From: Gonatopus flavifemur
Taxonomy: Eukaryota > Arthropoda > Insecta > Hymenoptera > Dryinidae
Length of the DNA stretch: 64,000 nt
Assembly (NCBI GenBank): GCA_018340375.1
Contig: JAFFJZ010000088.1
Location: 62,001 to 126,000, forward strand
Direction: 5' to 3'
A program made the position numbers and the translations under genes. Positions 36,300 to 48,994 of the stretch are shown one piece after another. The notes under the pieces were generated by a model. It had not been told where the DNA came from. It saw only the letters and a program-made list of their open reading frames with translations, and did not search any database. Position 1 is the first letter of the stretch. The number at the start of each line of letters is the position of its first letter.

Positions 36300-37250
36300 A
36301 TTATATACCTTCTGATCAAAAAGTACTCGGAATTCTCTATTCAAACAAACTGCGCTTGAGATATTGTCGGAATCTTTTGTTTTCCATGTTATTTCATCTG
36401 TTATTTAGCGCTCAAATGTCTGTTTGCGCCTCATTCGTCAGAAGTTAGTGCGTGTTGCCTTGTAAACGAGTCAGTGTTTGTTGTGGTCTGCGAATTTCGC
36501 AATGTCGAATTTGGTTGAGCAAAGAGTTTGCCTAAAATTTTGTGTTTTTAACAAAATTTCATGTGCGGAAGCGTTGAAGATGTTAACAGAAACCTACGGG
36601 GACTCGATGATGTCGAAAACACAAGCGTACGAGTGGTACAAAGAGTTTAAAGCAGGTCGTATTGTGGTTGATGATTTGCCTCGTTCCGGTCGTCCATCCA
36701 CCAGTATCACTGACGAAAATATTGATAAAATTAAAGAAATCGTCCTCGCAAATCGTCGTCTGAGCATTAGGGAAATAGCATTCGATCTTGGTGTCTCGTT
36801 CGGATCGGTGCAGAACGTTATGCACAATATTTTGGCCATGAGATGAGTTGAAGCACGGCTTGTGCCGAGAGTGTTGAATTTGTTGCAGAAACAGCATGGC
36901 ATTGATGTTGCTAAACAAATGCTCTCTTCGGGCCAGAATGTTATCGAAGGCATCATTACCGGTGACGAAACATGGGTCTATGAATATGACATCGAAACTA
37001 ACCAACAATCATCGGAATGGCGCTTTTCAGACGAGTCAAAACCTAAAAAACCGCGACAGAGTCGATCTAAAATCAAGGTTTGTTGACTGTTTCCTTTGAT
37101 TGCCGTGGTGTGGTCCACTCCGAATTTCTCCCACCAGGTCAGACAGTGAATAAGGAATATTACGTGAGCGTATTGAAGCGTTTGAGGGAAAACGTAAGTG
37201 ATTTATTACCATCAACATGCAGATATGTTATGATTTCATTGAATCAATAA
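36300..37250 (+). mobile_element. Truncated mariner relic
   Basis: A candidate left end, ACCTTCTGATCAAAAAGTAC, lies near 36308. The transposase follows, and the match is lost near 37195 without a recognisable right end. Confidence 0.75.
36502..37194 (+). pseudogene. Broken mariner-family transposase
   Basis: It opens MSNLVEQRVCLKFCVFNKIS with helix-turn-helix sequence typical of mariner transposases, including DDLPRSGRPSTS and GVSFGSVQNVM. A TGA at 36844-36846 interrupts after ILAMR. The frame resumes with VEARLVPRVLNLLQKQHG and ITGDETWVYEYD, whose D is the first catalytic residue. A frameshift follows near 37080; then SFDCRGVVHSEFLPPG and KEYYVSVLKRLRENV are readable before the match ends. 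The second and third aspartates are absent. It is clearly a different lineage from the intact copy at 30692. Confidence 0.85.
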
Positions 37251-37365
37251 TCGAATCGATGTTCGTGGATCTTCTGTGCTTTCTAGCACGGAAAGAAATA
37301 GTTGAATTCACTATGTGATCATTTTGCCCGAGGAACATACTGAGTTTCCAATGGAAGTTACTGCG

Positions 37366-37786
37366 GAACAGAGCTGCCAGATGGGTATTCCCGCAGAGCG
37401 GAAGTGTAGCCTACTATCGTCCCGTGTATGTAAGTTACATGTGTGTAAAGGTTCCGAGTGGTGGTGAGAATATGTATATGAACGATAGTAGGGGTACTAT
37501 TCCCCTGAACGGCAATGCCCACCTGGCAGCTCTGCTGCGGAACATTGAAAATTTGATTACACGTCCATTGGCTCCGCGAAGTCATATAAAAGGAGTGTCA
37601 TCACCCACACGCGACAGTCACCGATGAATCACGTGGCTTCTCCGTGGAATAAAGGGAGAAGAAAGGGAGCAGTGGATACAGCGTGGTACGACGAACAGGC
37701 AGCGTAGAAGTAACGGAGGAATTTCCAGGCCGTGTTTTTGTGCGGACATTCCTCCGTTGCCTCCACGCTGCTTCTCCGTCGTACCA
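37366..37786. repeat. Two adjacent hairpin elements
   Basis: 37366-37545 has inverted arms starting GGAACAGAGCTGCCAGATGG, with inner ACTATCGT words. 37684-37786 has inverted arms containing GGTACGACGAACAGGCAGCG and ACGGAGGAAT. Confidence 0.65.
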
Positions 37787-37792
37787 CCATTC

Positions 37793-38110
37793 AAAACGCA
37801 GCAAAACGTTTGTGGGATCTTGTTTGTTAATCACGATCCGAATCATGAAAAAACCTGTAGGATCCGATTTAGAGGCCCTGCGTTGCCCGGTGAATCCGCT
37901 CATCGATTCCAATTCAATTTGGTCTAAATTCATCGGCCACTTGCTGATTGGAACTCCTCAATGAATTAGCGAAACACCTATTGAATCCTATTGGGATGAC
38001 TATGTCAATATCACTGACCGTCAAACCCAAAACCATGTAACAACTCACATTAATTCTCATTGACCTCTTTCGTCATTACACAGATTCAGTATGTGATATC
38101 CCTGGTCAAA
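37793..38110 (+). repeat. Dispersed repeat, copy A
   Basis: Highly similar in the same orientation to 52731-53056; both contain TTTGTGGGATCTTGTTTGTT and GAGGCCCTGCGTTGCCC. Confidence 0.85.
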
Positions 38111-39780
38111 AGGTCAAATAGAAACCGATAAAAAACGATTCAAAATTAATCGGAATGAATAGGGTCAATCGGAGAGGCTCAACTACCGATTCAAGATGAA
38201 TAGGAATTAATTGGAACGTGGTATATAAAGGATTGAATCGAGGATTTACCGATAGAAAAATATTTGTTTTATTGGAATTAATATGACTTTCAGTGATCAA
38301 TCGGTTTGTATGAGAGATATCTGATTGAGAGTTTGAAAATTTCTCCATTTCATGAGGCAAATGGTTTTTATCGGAAATTTCCATGATCTAAAGCTATTGG
38401 AACCGATCGTAAATGTTACGTAATGGGAAATTCAATCGGTTTTTATGAAGAATGTCCAATTCGATTAGAGTTCGTAAAGATTTGATCGGTCTGTAGGTTT
38501 TGATCGGTCTGTAGGTTTTAATCGGATTATTCCACTATCCGAATTCATGGGGAATAATAGGACCACTTACGGATCTGGAAATTGAATAGGATTGAATGAG
38601 GAATATCCAATTCGAATTCAGAATTCCTTTCAGCGGATTAAATCAACGATTTTCATCAGAATTTTCGGTGATTTCGGTCTATCGGAACCAATGGGAAAAT
38701 TGTACAAAATTCAAGACTTACTGGGTTTCTATCCAGAATATCCAATTCGATTTGAGTTTGTTTATTCTATTGGTCGATAGGTTTCAATTGGATTATTCGA
38801 TCATCCCACACTGAAAAAAAAGGTGGTTACAGACAACGGTGATATAGTTGATTCAACAGTAGAATACGATTGGATATATCCAACTGAATCTGACTGTTGC
38901 CTCAACTACATGCACTGTTGACTCGAATACATGCAGTTGAATCAACCATCATGGTGTCAAGTCAACGATTATACTGTCAATCTGACCGTATATTCATTGA
39001 CTTGACTATGATATTCAGTTACCCTAACAACAAAATATAATTGATTTTCGATGAAATTTTTTTTTCAGTGCAATTTATGGGGAATAAAAGGAATATTTAC
39101 GGGATTGAATATTCAATAGCATTGAATGAGAAATGTCCAATTCAATTTTAGACTTTATTCCACCGCATTAGCCCTGGTTAAAAAATCCGATAAGATGCGA
39201 TAGAAACCGATTCAGAATTAATCGGACTGCATAGGATCAATCGGAACAGTTCAAGCCCCGATTCAAAATCAATAAGAGTTCATCGGAATCTCTTTTCTAT
39301 AGGTTTCAATCGGGGATTCACCAATTCAAAAATCTGCATTTTAAGGGAATTAATCAGACTTCACATAATCTATTGGTCTGTATAAGAGATATCTGATTGG
39401 ATGATTGAAATTTCCTCCATTCCATCAGGCAAACGGTTTTTATTAGAAGTTTCCACAAGCTCGATCTATTGGAACTAATGGGAAAATTTGTGAAATTGAA
39501 TGATGAATAGGTTTCTTATGGGAGATTTCTGACTGCATTTAAGGATGTACCGATTTCATTGATCAATGGGTTTTAATTGGATTATTCCAACATTCAAATT
39601 TATTGGAAATAATAGGCAAGTTTACAGATTCTAAAGTCCTATAGGTATGTACCGGCAATAACCGATTCAGTTTTGAAATTTCTTTCATTGCATCAGATCA
39701 TTGGTTTTTATCGGAATCCCTGGTGACCTCGATGTATTGTAACTAATGGGAAAGTTGCTGGAATAGGAAACTATAATCAT
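38111..39780. repeat. Diffuse AATCGGT-rich repeat
   Basis: Long stretch rich in GATTGAATCGG/TTTATCGGAA words with no clean period. It is interrupted by the MITE at 38809-39070. No gene was seen. Confidence 0.5.
38809..39070. mobile_element. CACTG-end non-autonomous element
   Basis: Ends CACTGAAAAAAAA and TTTTTTTTTCAGTG are flanked by CA on both sides. The interior is rich in AGTTGAATCAAC-like words. It shares end type and 2-bp duplication with elements at 48995, 54467 and 60697. Confidence 0.7.
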
Positions 39781-40192
39781 AGAATATCAAGAGAATCCAA
39801 TTAGAAAATATTTCATTGGTATCAATCGGAATTTTCATCAGTGATGGAATATCCATTGGATCCCATTGAAAAATATGTTACTGGTACCAATTATAATTGT
39901 AATGATTAATAAAATGCCGATTAAATCAAATTAAAAAATATTGTGTCCGTACGAATTGGAATTTTTATTATTGATAAAATACCTATTGGATGCCATTGAA
40001 AAATATTTGACTGGTATCAATTAGAATCTTCATGATTAATAACATACCGATTGAATCCAATTGGAAAATATTGTATTGGCATCAATCGGAATTTTCATTG
40101 GTCATAAAATACCAAGTGAATGCAATTACACAATATTTCATTGATATCAATCGGAATAATTATTATTGATACAATATCAATTGGATCCCATT

Positions 40193-41466
40193 TTGTGCGA
40201 GAACTATAGAACGATTAGTTTAACTTCACATGCCTCGAAAATACTGACAAAAATCATATACAGGAGAATAGAGAATAAAATAGAGAGTAGATTAGCAGAA
40301 GATCAGTTTGGTTTTAGGAAAAATAGGGGAACGCGAGAAGCAATATTAGCACTGAAAACAGTAGTAGAGAAAAGTCTAGAGGTAAAAAAGTCTGTGTATA
40401 TAGGTTTTGTAGACATACAAAAAGCATTCGATAATGTTGATTGGGAGAAAATGTTTACGATTTTGAAAAAGGTAGGAATTAATTTCAGGGATAGGAGAAT
40501 AATATATGAATTATATAAGAATCAAACCGCAATAATAGAAATAGAGGGTCAAAAAGGAGAAGCCCAAATTACAAGAGGGGTGAGACAAGGATGCTCACTA
40601 TCGCCATTGATTTTCAATGTGTATATAGAAGAACCGATGAACGAAGTGAAGGAACAAGTGCAATTGAAATTACAGATTCAAGGTGAAAATGTAAGCATGT
40701 TGAGATTTGCGGATGACATAGCTATATTAGCTACGAGTGGTGCTGAGTTAGAAAATACTCTCAACACTATGAAAAAATATTACTAGACAAATATTGTATG
40801 AATATAAATAAGGACAAAACAAAATTCAGGATTTGTACAACAGCGAACACATCAAGAAGAACGAAAATCAAAATAGATGCAGAGACAATTCAGCAAGTCA
40901 AAGAATTTAAATATCTAGGGAGCATAATTACAGAAAACGGTGAAAGCGAAAGAGATATAAGAGCAAGAATAGCACAAGGGAAACAGGCTTTCCACCAAAA
41001 GAAACAGTTACTATGTTCAAAGAATATTAGCTTAGCAATAAGGAAGAAATTCTTGAAGAGTTACGTTTGGAGCACAGCATTATATGGTTGCAAAACTTGG
41101 ACAATTGGAAAAACGGACCAACGAAGAGTTGAAGCTTTTGAAATGTGGTGTTATAGAAAGATGCTTAGAATAAAGTGGATAGAGAAAGTAAGAAATGAGG
41201 AAGTACTTGAGAAGGTAAATGAAAAAAGAAGTCTCTTGAGACAGGTCGTGAAAAGAAGAAATAATCTGATAGGACACACATTGAGGCATGATAGCTTATT
41301 GAAAACAATATTGGAAGGAAAAATGAATGGTAAAACTCGAAGAGGTAGACCTAGATTGAGTTATATGAAGCAAATTATACAAGATAACGGTTGCCGTAGA
41401 TATGCAGAAATTAAGCGGTTAGCGGATAATAGACAGGGTTGGAGGATTTCATCAAACCAGTCATAA
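40193..41466 (+). pseudogene. LINE reverse transcriptase, truncated and frameshifted
   Basis: Readable from ENYRTISLTSHASKILTK through FVDIQKAFDNVDW (first catalytic Asp), RGVRQGCSLSPLIFNVYIE and the active-site box FADDIAIL, about 206 codons to TAG 40783-40785. A one-base shift at about 40780 restores LLDKYCMNINKDKT, and the second frame (40798-41466, 222 codons) gives the thumb and C-terminal part with FKYLGSIITENG, ALYGCKTWTI and GHTLRHD. The endonuclease and N-terminal RT are missing. FADD is intact, but the truncation makes it non-autonomous. The clade is not assigned. Confidence 0.85.
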
Positions 41467-41490
41467 GACTGATTACTTCATGATGATGAT
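40193..41490 (+). mobile_element. 5'-truncated non-LTR retrotransposon (LINE)
   Basis: Flanked by GGATCCCATT (40183-40192 and 41491-41500). It ends in a (GAT)n tail instead of poly-A. It begins inside the reverse transcriptase, as expected for incomplete target-primed reverse transcription. Because the array itself contains GGATCCCATT, the duplication length is approximate. Confidence 0.85.
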
Positions 41491-42379
41491 GGATCCCATT
41501 GAAAAATATTTGACTGGTATCAATTAAAATTTTCATGATTAATGAAATGCCGATTCAATCCAATTAAAAAATATTTTATTGGTATCCATCGAAATTTTTT
41601 ATCAACCATAAAATATCCATTGAATCTAATGAGAAAATATTTTCTTGGTATCAATTGGAATTTTTATGATTAATGAAATACCCATTGAATTCTATTGAAA
41701 AATATTGCACTGATATCAATTAGAATTTTAATGATCAATAAAATACCTATTCAATCAAATAAGAAACATTTTATTGTCATCAATTGGAATTTTCATTATG
41801 GATAAAATACCAATTGGATCCCATTGAAAAACGTTTTACTGGTATCAATTAGAATTTTCATGATTGATAGAACTCCGAATGAATCAAATTGAAAAATATT
41901 GTATTGGTATCAACCGGAATTTTTACTATTGATAAAATACCAATTGGATCCCATTGAAAAATATTTGACTGGTATCAAATAAAATTTTCATGATTAATAA
42001 AATACCGATTCAATCCAATTAAAGAATATTTTATTGGTATTAATCGGAATTTTTCATCAACCATAAAATACCCATTGAATCCAATTAGAAAATATTTTCT
42101 CGGTATCATTTGGAATTTTTGTGATTGATGAAATACCCATTGAATTCCATTGAAAAATATTTCACTGATATCAATTAAAATTTCAATAAACAATAAAATC
42201 TCGATTCAATCAAATGAAAAATATTTTCTTGGTATCAATAGGAATTCTTATTATTGATAAAATACCTATTGGATGCCATTGAAAAATATTTGACTGGTAT
42301 ACCAACTGATATATCAATTGAGCGGCCGGATCTAACGACCAGCCGCGCGCTCGAAAAGACGTAGAAGTATTGTCCAAGC

Positions 42380-42770
42380 CAGGGGGGTGCAACTCGATAA
42401 AAACTATACGTAACGTTTTGTCACCATTCGATATTTCCCAAACTGTCCGCAAGAGACGCTGATTGTACTATCAGAAAAAGTCACGTGATACGATAATTTT
42501 TCGGCGCCTAATTTTGCATTTGAAAGCGCTTGACAAATCATATCAATAATGGTGTTGATATATACATACAATTCTTGAATATGTCACATAACCAAATATG
42601 ACAATGACGATACTGACACTCGTATCACGTACGTAGTGTACAAAAAAAACATCACGTAATTTTGACTCAGCTACAGACAGCGCCGTTCACGGACTTCAAG
42701 TGAAGTTTACTGTGGTGACAAAACGTTTCGCAAAACATTTGAAGGTGATTAAGTGAGTTGCACCCCCCTG
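42380..42770. mobile_element. hAT-type MITE in the left inverted repeat
   Basis: Inverted ends CAGGGGGGTGCAACTC are flanked by a perfect 8-bp duplication GTCCAAGC (42372-42379 and 42771-42778). The right inverted repeat retains the empty site near 51545-51556. Confidence 0.95.
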
Positions 42771-43979
42771 GTCCAAGCCGTGACTTCACACACCAAAATT
42801 AAAAATTGGAATTTCGAGAAACAAAAAATACCAGGTGATAGGTCTTGAAAAATCAACCCAAGTCTCCGTTTGTGATTTTTTTCTGTAATCAATAGTTTCT
42901 TCGTAAAAAAATAAAAACTGAAAATATTTGCGGTCTGAAAATCAATGTTTTTCAACATTAAACTCGCTGTAACTTTTTGATTTTCCAACGTATCGAGATG
43001 AATTTTATCAATTTTCATTCGTGAGACCTTCCCGAAGACAATGATGTTGAAAAAACCCGCAAAAAATCATTGAAAATTATTAATTTTTTAATCCAGTGAT
43101 TTTTTAATCCAATCATCTTTTTCAAGCTTCCTATTAAAAAAGTGATGAATAAAGTTAAAGCAGGAGAAAACTTCTAGCGACAAAGTTGTTCGTTAGTGCA
43201 TCAACCAACTTTGTGGAAAATTTCAGATCGATTAAGCTATTAGTGTGAAAGATACAGCGATTTATTCATCAGCGCGTAACCTATATTCTTTATGATTCCT
43301 AAATAGTTGCAGGTTAACCGTAAGAGACTGTATGAAACACGAGTCCACTCGATTCCTCAATACAGGTGTATGTATTTTGTGTCGGATAATTCGAATATCA
43401 AGCTATTTTTACACGATGGATTCTTTATTATAAACAAATAAACCAGTTGTTCAAAACAATGTTATGAACGAAAGCTTGATATTTTAGACAAATTGTGTAA
43501 ACAAACAAGTTTCTTCTTCTTTTTGTTGAGGAATAAATTATGTATGAACTATGTTTCCAATACTACGATTATTTATTTATATCATCAATTATAATTATCT
43601 CCAAAAGATGGAATTTTTTTTTAATAATGAATTGTATCGGTGTCTCAATACTTCAATTTCCTGATAAAGGAACATTGAGTAAAACATCATTCATACAAGA
43701 TTTATTCTTTATTCTTCTAATGTATCACTGAGGATAACATGTCCCATCAATGAATAACGGTCAACATTTTTGAAAAAGTCATATACTCATTTCCAGGATT
43801 CAATGAATATCAGGTATTAAAATTTGTTCAACCATTTTATTTCAAGGTAATTCATAAACTTTTTAATGAATAAAGTATGAAATTTTATATAGCTTTCAAA
43901 TGGAACAATAATTTAGAATACAAAAAGAGAATTAAAAATGAAAACAATGAATGAAATAATTAAAAGAAAATTAGAATTC

Positions 43980-45841
43980 TCATTTTCTTCGTTGCTTTTT
44001 CGAACCATCTGTTTTTGATTTTTGGGTTTCACTAGTTTTGCTTATAGCTTCTATCGACGATTTGTTGAATGAACCATTAAAAAACTCTTGCCCCCTCATA
44101 CTCAAATACTTCATTAACGCTTGAACATCATTCAATTTTTGTAGACTTATTCCGACCGAATCAGCTAATGGTGTATTCAACAAATCATCAAAAACAATAT
44201 TTGATTCCACAGTGTGACTTCTCGGTTTTCCACTATAATCATAAAACAACCCAATTTGTTTATTTGGAAAATATACCATTTTTACCGCATCTCTGATGTG
44301 CAAATCTGTCGGTTTTTTAATTCCATCTAATAAAGTTTCAAAATTTTTAACCGTACACGCAGAATCTTTTATTATTTTGAATGGTGGTTTTCTCGCATTT
44401 TGAATTATGTCATAGTATTCTTCATCGGTTTCTATGGTCTCTATTTTTTTCTTTTTTTGTCCATACATCCCAAAATTGCGGTCACATGAACAATAAGAAT
44501 GTCCACGTACAGGAAATAAATGTTGGATCTCAATCTGTAATTTTTCAGACAACAAAGACAAAAAATGCATGACCAAATAATTTTTATTTTGCCCTCCACA
44601 ACCATCCGAAAATAGATAAATTTCATCGTAGTAAGAGATTTCCAATTCGTGACAAATTGTATCATAGAGAAGATTGCACACCGTATTTGCTCCTTTTTTG
44701 TATTTGCCTTCGATAAAAAAATACCTATAACTATTTTTTTGATCTCCGAAAGTATTAACATTGAAAACGTGCAACCATATGAGTCGTCGATAAAATTGAC
44801 CTTAGACCGGAATTTTTGGAAGAGGTAAATTCTGGCCAAAATCAAATTCCAAACAAAAAACCTGATTTTCAGCGAGCATAGATTTTTTTAACAATTTGTG
44901 TTGGTCTACAAGTTCTTGGTGTTTCATTAAATCTTCATCATTTGCATCATTTTTATATTCGAAACAGAAGTTACAAACGTCAGTACGTGGCTTTGGAAAC
45001 GTGAAATTCAAATTATGATTAAAATATTTGATATAAGTTGACTCGTTTAAGGGAACATTCGAATCGCCCGCTTTACTGGTATAATACTCGAGGAACAAAC
45101 TGTACAATTTAGTTAACGTTAAATCAGGATTATCAAAATACTGCAATGAGGAATCTTCACGCTTATAATGGGACTCCGAATGAGGTATAGACGAGCAATG
45201 TTCTAGAATCATTTTTTTCACGTCAGGAGTCAATCGAATCGAACTCTCCTTGCTTCCTTTACCTCGGTTATCTTCTAGAGACTCGTTATTTTTCATTTTA
45301 TTCTGGATTATAGCGAGTCTGGATTTATCAATTTTTAGCAGAGAACATAAAAAGCTTCGACACACTGATAGATGGGTTGTTTGATGATGGCAAAAACATT
45401 CCCACGAAGTAATTTTATTCATTCTTCCTTCCGATGAATTTGGAGTTTTCATCAACATCATTCCACGCAATGAACAATTTTGAGCGGTATATTCGCCAGT
45501 TGATTTCTAGAAGACATGAAACAACTCTTTTTGCTGCGAGATTTCAATTTTTTTGTAACATTCCTTCCTGCAGCAAGATTGAACGTTTCAAACTCTTTTG
45601 CCACGACAGTCTTGTTGAAACGGGATACATACTCATTGCCCTAAGATTGAAAACAGATTTTCATTGCAAGAATTTCCAGGAAAAGAATATCAATGTTTTG
45701 AAACCATCAATCATCTAAGAAATCTTGTTTCTACATTCTATAACTTACCTTGTTTCTTGCTGTTTTTTTCTCATTTTGTTTCCAATTACTCTTATTTCTA
45801 GTTCGTTTTCTTGCATTGATTGAACTTTCCGCAACGGACAT
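43980..45841 (-). pseudogene. Two-exon DDD transposase with three lesions (Sola-like)
   Basis: Proposed exon 1 is 45841-45749 (31 codons, MSVAESSINARKRTRNK...), ending at donor GTAAGT. Exon 2 starts at 45640 after TTTCAATCTTAG and runs to the stop at 43980. It begins GNEYVSRFNKTVVAKEF; a one-base shift near 45588 leads into CRKECYKKIEISQQKELFHV. TAG (45507-45509) and TAA (44802-44804) interrupt the frame, but sequence on both sides stays alignable. Catalytic candidates are D in EFDFGQN, D in FSDGCGGQNKN and D in GHSYCSCDRNFG. The C-terminus is Lys/Arg-rich (KKQRRK), like a nuclear localisation signal. Length without lesions is about 585 residues. It belongs to a family common in insect genomes. 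I infer Sola, sharing FDFxxN and SDG with the transposase at 20-22 kb. Confidence 0.8.
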
Positions 45842-45959
45842 TTTTCAGAAATAGAAACAAGAGGATATTTATGTACGCTGTTAAATGAGTAGATGATTTT
45901 CAGATAATAATTATTTCAATATAGCGAAATTCCACTGAATCAAATTCAGAGGATATTTT

Positions 45960-46455
45960 AGCATAATCAGTCAACGTCACAACTTACACTCATCTGTAAA
46001 CAAAAGAAAGCCGAAAAACAATACAACAACGAATGAACCATACAATATGCACACGTTCTGCTTTCTTTTGTTTACGAATGAGTGTAAGCTGCAATGTTGG
46101 CTAATTAGATAAAAATATTCCCTGAATTTGAATCAGTGAAATGTCACTATATTCAAATAATTATCCGAAAATTATGTATTTAAAACATTGATGTTCTTTT
46201 CCTGGGAATTCTTACAATAAAAATCTGTTTGTAATCTTAGGGGAATGAATATGTATCTCGTGTTAACAAGACAGTCGTTGTAAAAGAGTTTGAAAACGTC
46301 AAATCGTACTGCAATAGGAACTGTTATGAACAAATTGTAATCTCGCAACAAAAAGAGTTGTTTCACGTATTCTGGAATCAACTGGCGAATATACAGCTCT
46401 AAATTGTTTAATGCGTTGAATGATGTTGATGAAAACTTCGAAATCATCGGAAGAA
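45960..46455 (+). pseudogene. Mirror copy of the transposase 5' end
   Basis: The segment is the reverse complement of 45430-45960, less about 180 bases that include exon 1. Its acceptor-like TTGTAATCTTAG precedes GNEYVSRVNKTVVVKEFENV, then CNRNCYEQI and QQKELFHVFW, with the frame intact where the main copy is shifted. It therefore diagnoses the lesions of the main copy. It ends where the right inverted repeat begins. Confidence 0.75.
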
Positions 46456-47529
46456 AAATATTCCCGTCAATGTTCCTTTATCAGGAAATTGAAGTATTGA
46501 GACACCGATACAATTCATTATTAAAAAAAATTCCATCTTTTGGATATAATTATAATTGATGATATAAATAAATAATCGTAGTATTGGAAACATAGTTCAT
46601 ACATAATTTATTCCTCAACGAAAAGAAGAAGAAACTTGTTTGTTTACACAATTTGTCTAAAATATCAAGCTTTCGTTCATAACATTGTTTTGAACAACTG
46701 GTTTATTTGTTTATAATAAAGAATCCATCGTGTAAAAATAGCTTGATATTCGAATTATTCGACACAAAAAACATACACCTGTATTGAGGAATCGAGTGGA
46801 CTCGTGTTTCATACAGTCTCTTACGGTTATCCTGCAACTATTTAGGAATCATAAAGAATCTTTCACACTAATAGCTTAATCGATCTGAAATTTTCCACAA
46901 AGTTGGTTGATGCACTAACGAACAACTTTGTCGCTGGAAGTTTTCTTCTGCTTAAACTTTATTCATCACTTTTTTAATACGAAGCTTGAAAAAGATGATT
47001 GGATTAAAAAATCACTGGATTAAAAAATTAATAATTTTCAATGATTTTTTGCGAGTTTTTTCAACATCATCGTCTTCGGGAAGGTCTCACGAATGAAAAT
47101 TGATAAAATTCATTTCGATACGTTGAAAAATCAAAAAGTTACAGCGAGTTTAATGTTGAAAAACATTGATTTTCAGACCGCAAATATTTTCAGTTTTTAT
47201 TTTTTTAAGAAGAAACCCGAGTTAAAATTTTTAAATCGCTGAAATGAAAATATACGGTACTGTTACGGATGTGTTGCGGGCGCATCTGTACTGAACCCGC
47301 AATAATACTGTAAGCACCCGCACCACGCCCATAACAGTACCGTATATGCCTGCACCACATCTGCAACACTCCTGCACACAAAAATGATTACGCCCGCACC
47401 ACGTTTGCACCAAGGCCGTTTGGCGAACCGTACACCCGCAACGCGATTGCACCATAGCTGCACTAAACCCGCACACAGTGAATGACGATGGACGATAAAT
47501 CCCGGAACGTGTTCGCACCAAGACCGCAC

Positions 47530-47630
47530 CAAGCCCAGAACATGCATGCAATAGAGCTGTACCAGGTCCACACCAAGCCCAGAACATGCATGCAATAGAG
47601 CTGTACCAGGTCCGCACCAGACCCGTAAAT
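47530..47630. repeat. 48-bp tandem duplication
   Basis: CCAGAACATGCATGCAATAG followed by AGCTGTACCAGGTCC occurs twice in tandem, almost identical. Confidence 0.85.
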
Positions 47631-48668
47631 GTCGAAATTACTGTTGCAATGCGTGCTTAAGGGCCCTCGAGCACAGTATAACTGTGAATGTGTAGGTACA
47701 CACATATAGCACATAGGTATAGTTAAAGCGGAGAAAACTTTGCTCCAAACTTTTGTGCAAAATAGCAATTGATGTGAAATTTAAACAATATTTCACCATA
47801 GTGCTTATTTGGGATTGCGCCATAAATATAAATGTAGCGGTGAAATCACTTTCCATTCTCTGTAAAAAATTTGTGAATACGCGAGACGATTTGACATTTC
47901 GTCGTCACCATGTTGATATTGAAAATATCTTAAGATGCAAGTGGCAGCTGCGTTTCAAAGTGAACATTTGATTATTTTTTATTATATTCAAAATTTCAAG
48001 GTTTTCGAAATAATGAATCGATTGATGGAATTTTTCAATATTGCACGTGATTTATCGTAATAGAACTCATATGTATATACAAATGAAACTATTCCGCATG
48101 GAAAAATTACATTACACTTCCCATGAACCCTTCATAAATGTGATTGAATTGAGATCGATTAGTTTGGTTATCATCCCGCATAAAATTTGATCGACAAAAT
48201 TTTTATTCATTTATGAAAAAAGAGGACCATTTATTTAGAGAAAGAACGATCTTTGATTATGATGAACGAATTGTACGTGTAACGGTCAATTACCGATATA
48301 TCGTTTTGATTATAATTCTACGTACGTTTATGTTAAAATTTTATGTCATTCAAAAAAGTATAGTTCACGAGAAATATGACATAATTTTGATACTGAAATG
48401 TATTTTATGATAAGTAATGTCAATTATATACGTTACAACACTTTTACAACATATTTTGTTTTACAGTGTGAACTTTTGAAGAGCTTTATAATCATGGAAA
48501 AAAACTTTGATATTCTGACCATAGAAAGAATGTTGAGGTTTCTCCAAAACGCAACCTCCAACTTTATTTCACGATATTTCCAAATTTAACATGGCGGTGA
48601 CGAAATGTCAAATCGTCTGACGTATGTACGAATTTTTCTTTGTATATATGAATCGAGAATGATTCCAC

Positions 48669-48824
48669 CAAGGGCGTATCCAGAATTTTTTTTTGGAAGG
48701 GGCCTATGTTAAGGATGTATATCTATATATACGAAATATATAGATATATAACAAACGAAAAAATGCTGGATTTGGGGGGGGGGGGGGTCGGACCCCTTGG
48801 ACCCCTCCCCTGGATACGCCCTTG
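48669..48824. mobile_element. hAT-type MITE, CAAGGGCGTATCCAG family, copy 1
   Basis: Inverted ends CAAGGGCGTATCCAG are flanked by GATTCCAC (48661-48668 and 48825-48832). It contains the inner hairpin TATATCTATATATACGAAAT and a run of 13 or so G. Copy 2 lies at 63023-63165. Confidence 0.95.
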
Positions 48825-48994
48825 GATTCCACCGCTGGATTCATATTCGAGGCGTACTTCCAGGCACTATGGTGTAATATTTCTCAAATTTCATCTCAAT
48901 TGCTATTTTGCGCCAAACGTTTGTGCGGAATAGTAATTGATACGAAAAAATATTATACCACTGTGCTTACCTGGGATTGCCCAGTGTTTACCTG

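Larger units (their letters stand above)
39781..42315. repeat. 65-bp minisatellite, split by a LINE
   Basis: The unit is roughly GATAAAATACCGATTGAATC, CAATTGAAAAATATTTTATT, GGTATCAATCGGAATTTTCA. Arrays lie at 39781-40192 and 41491-42315 and resume at 51605-51960 after the 9.3-kb element. 51605-51780 is closest to 40027-40190, so the array has internal higher-order copies. Confidence 0.8.

Noticed and set aside
45434..45718. Open frames antisense to the transposase, with a similar one at 46172-46447
   Set aside because: Their similarity to each other follows from the palindrome. The opposite strand reads as transposase exon 2 with conserved splice signal and motifs.
47231..47768. Cys/Ala/Gly-rich open frames of 100-128 codons on the minus strand
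   Set aside because: They come from GC-rich degenerate arrays; two overlapping frames are equally open and the composition explains the residues.
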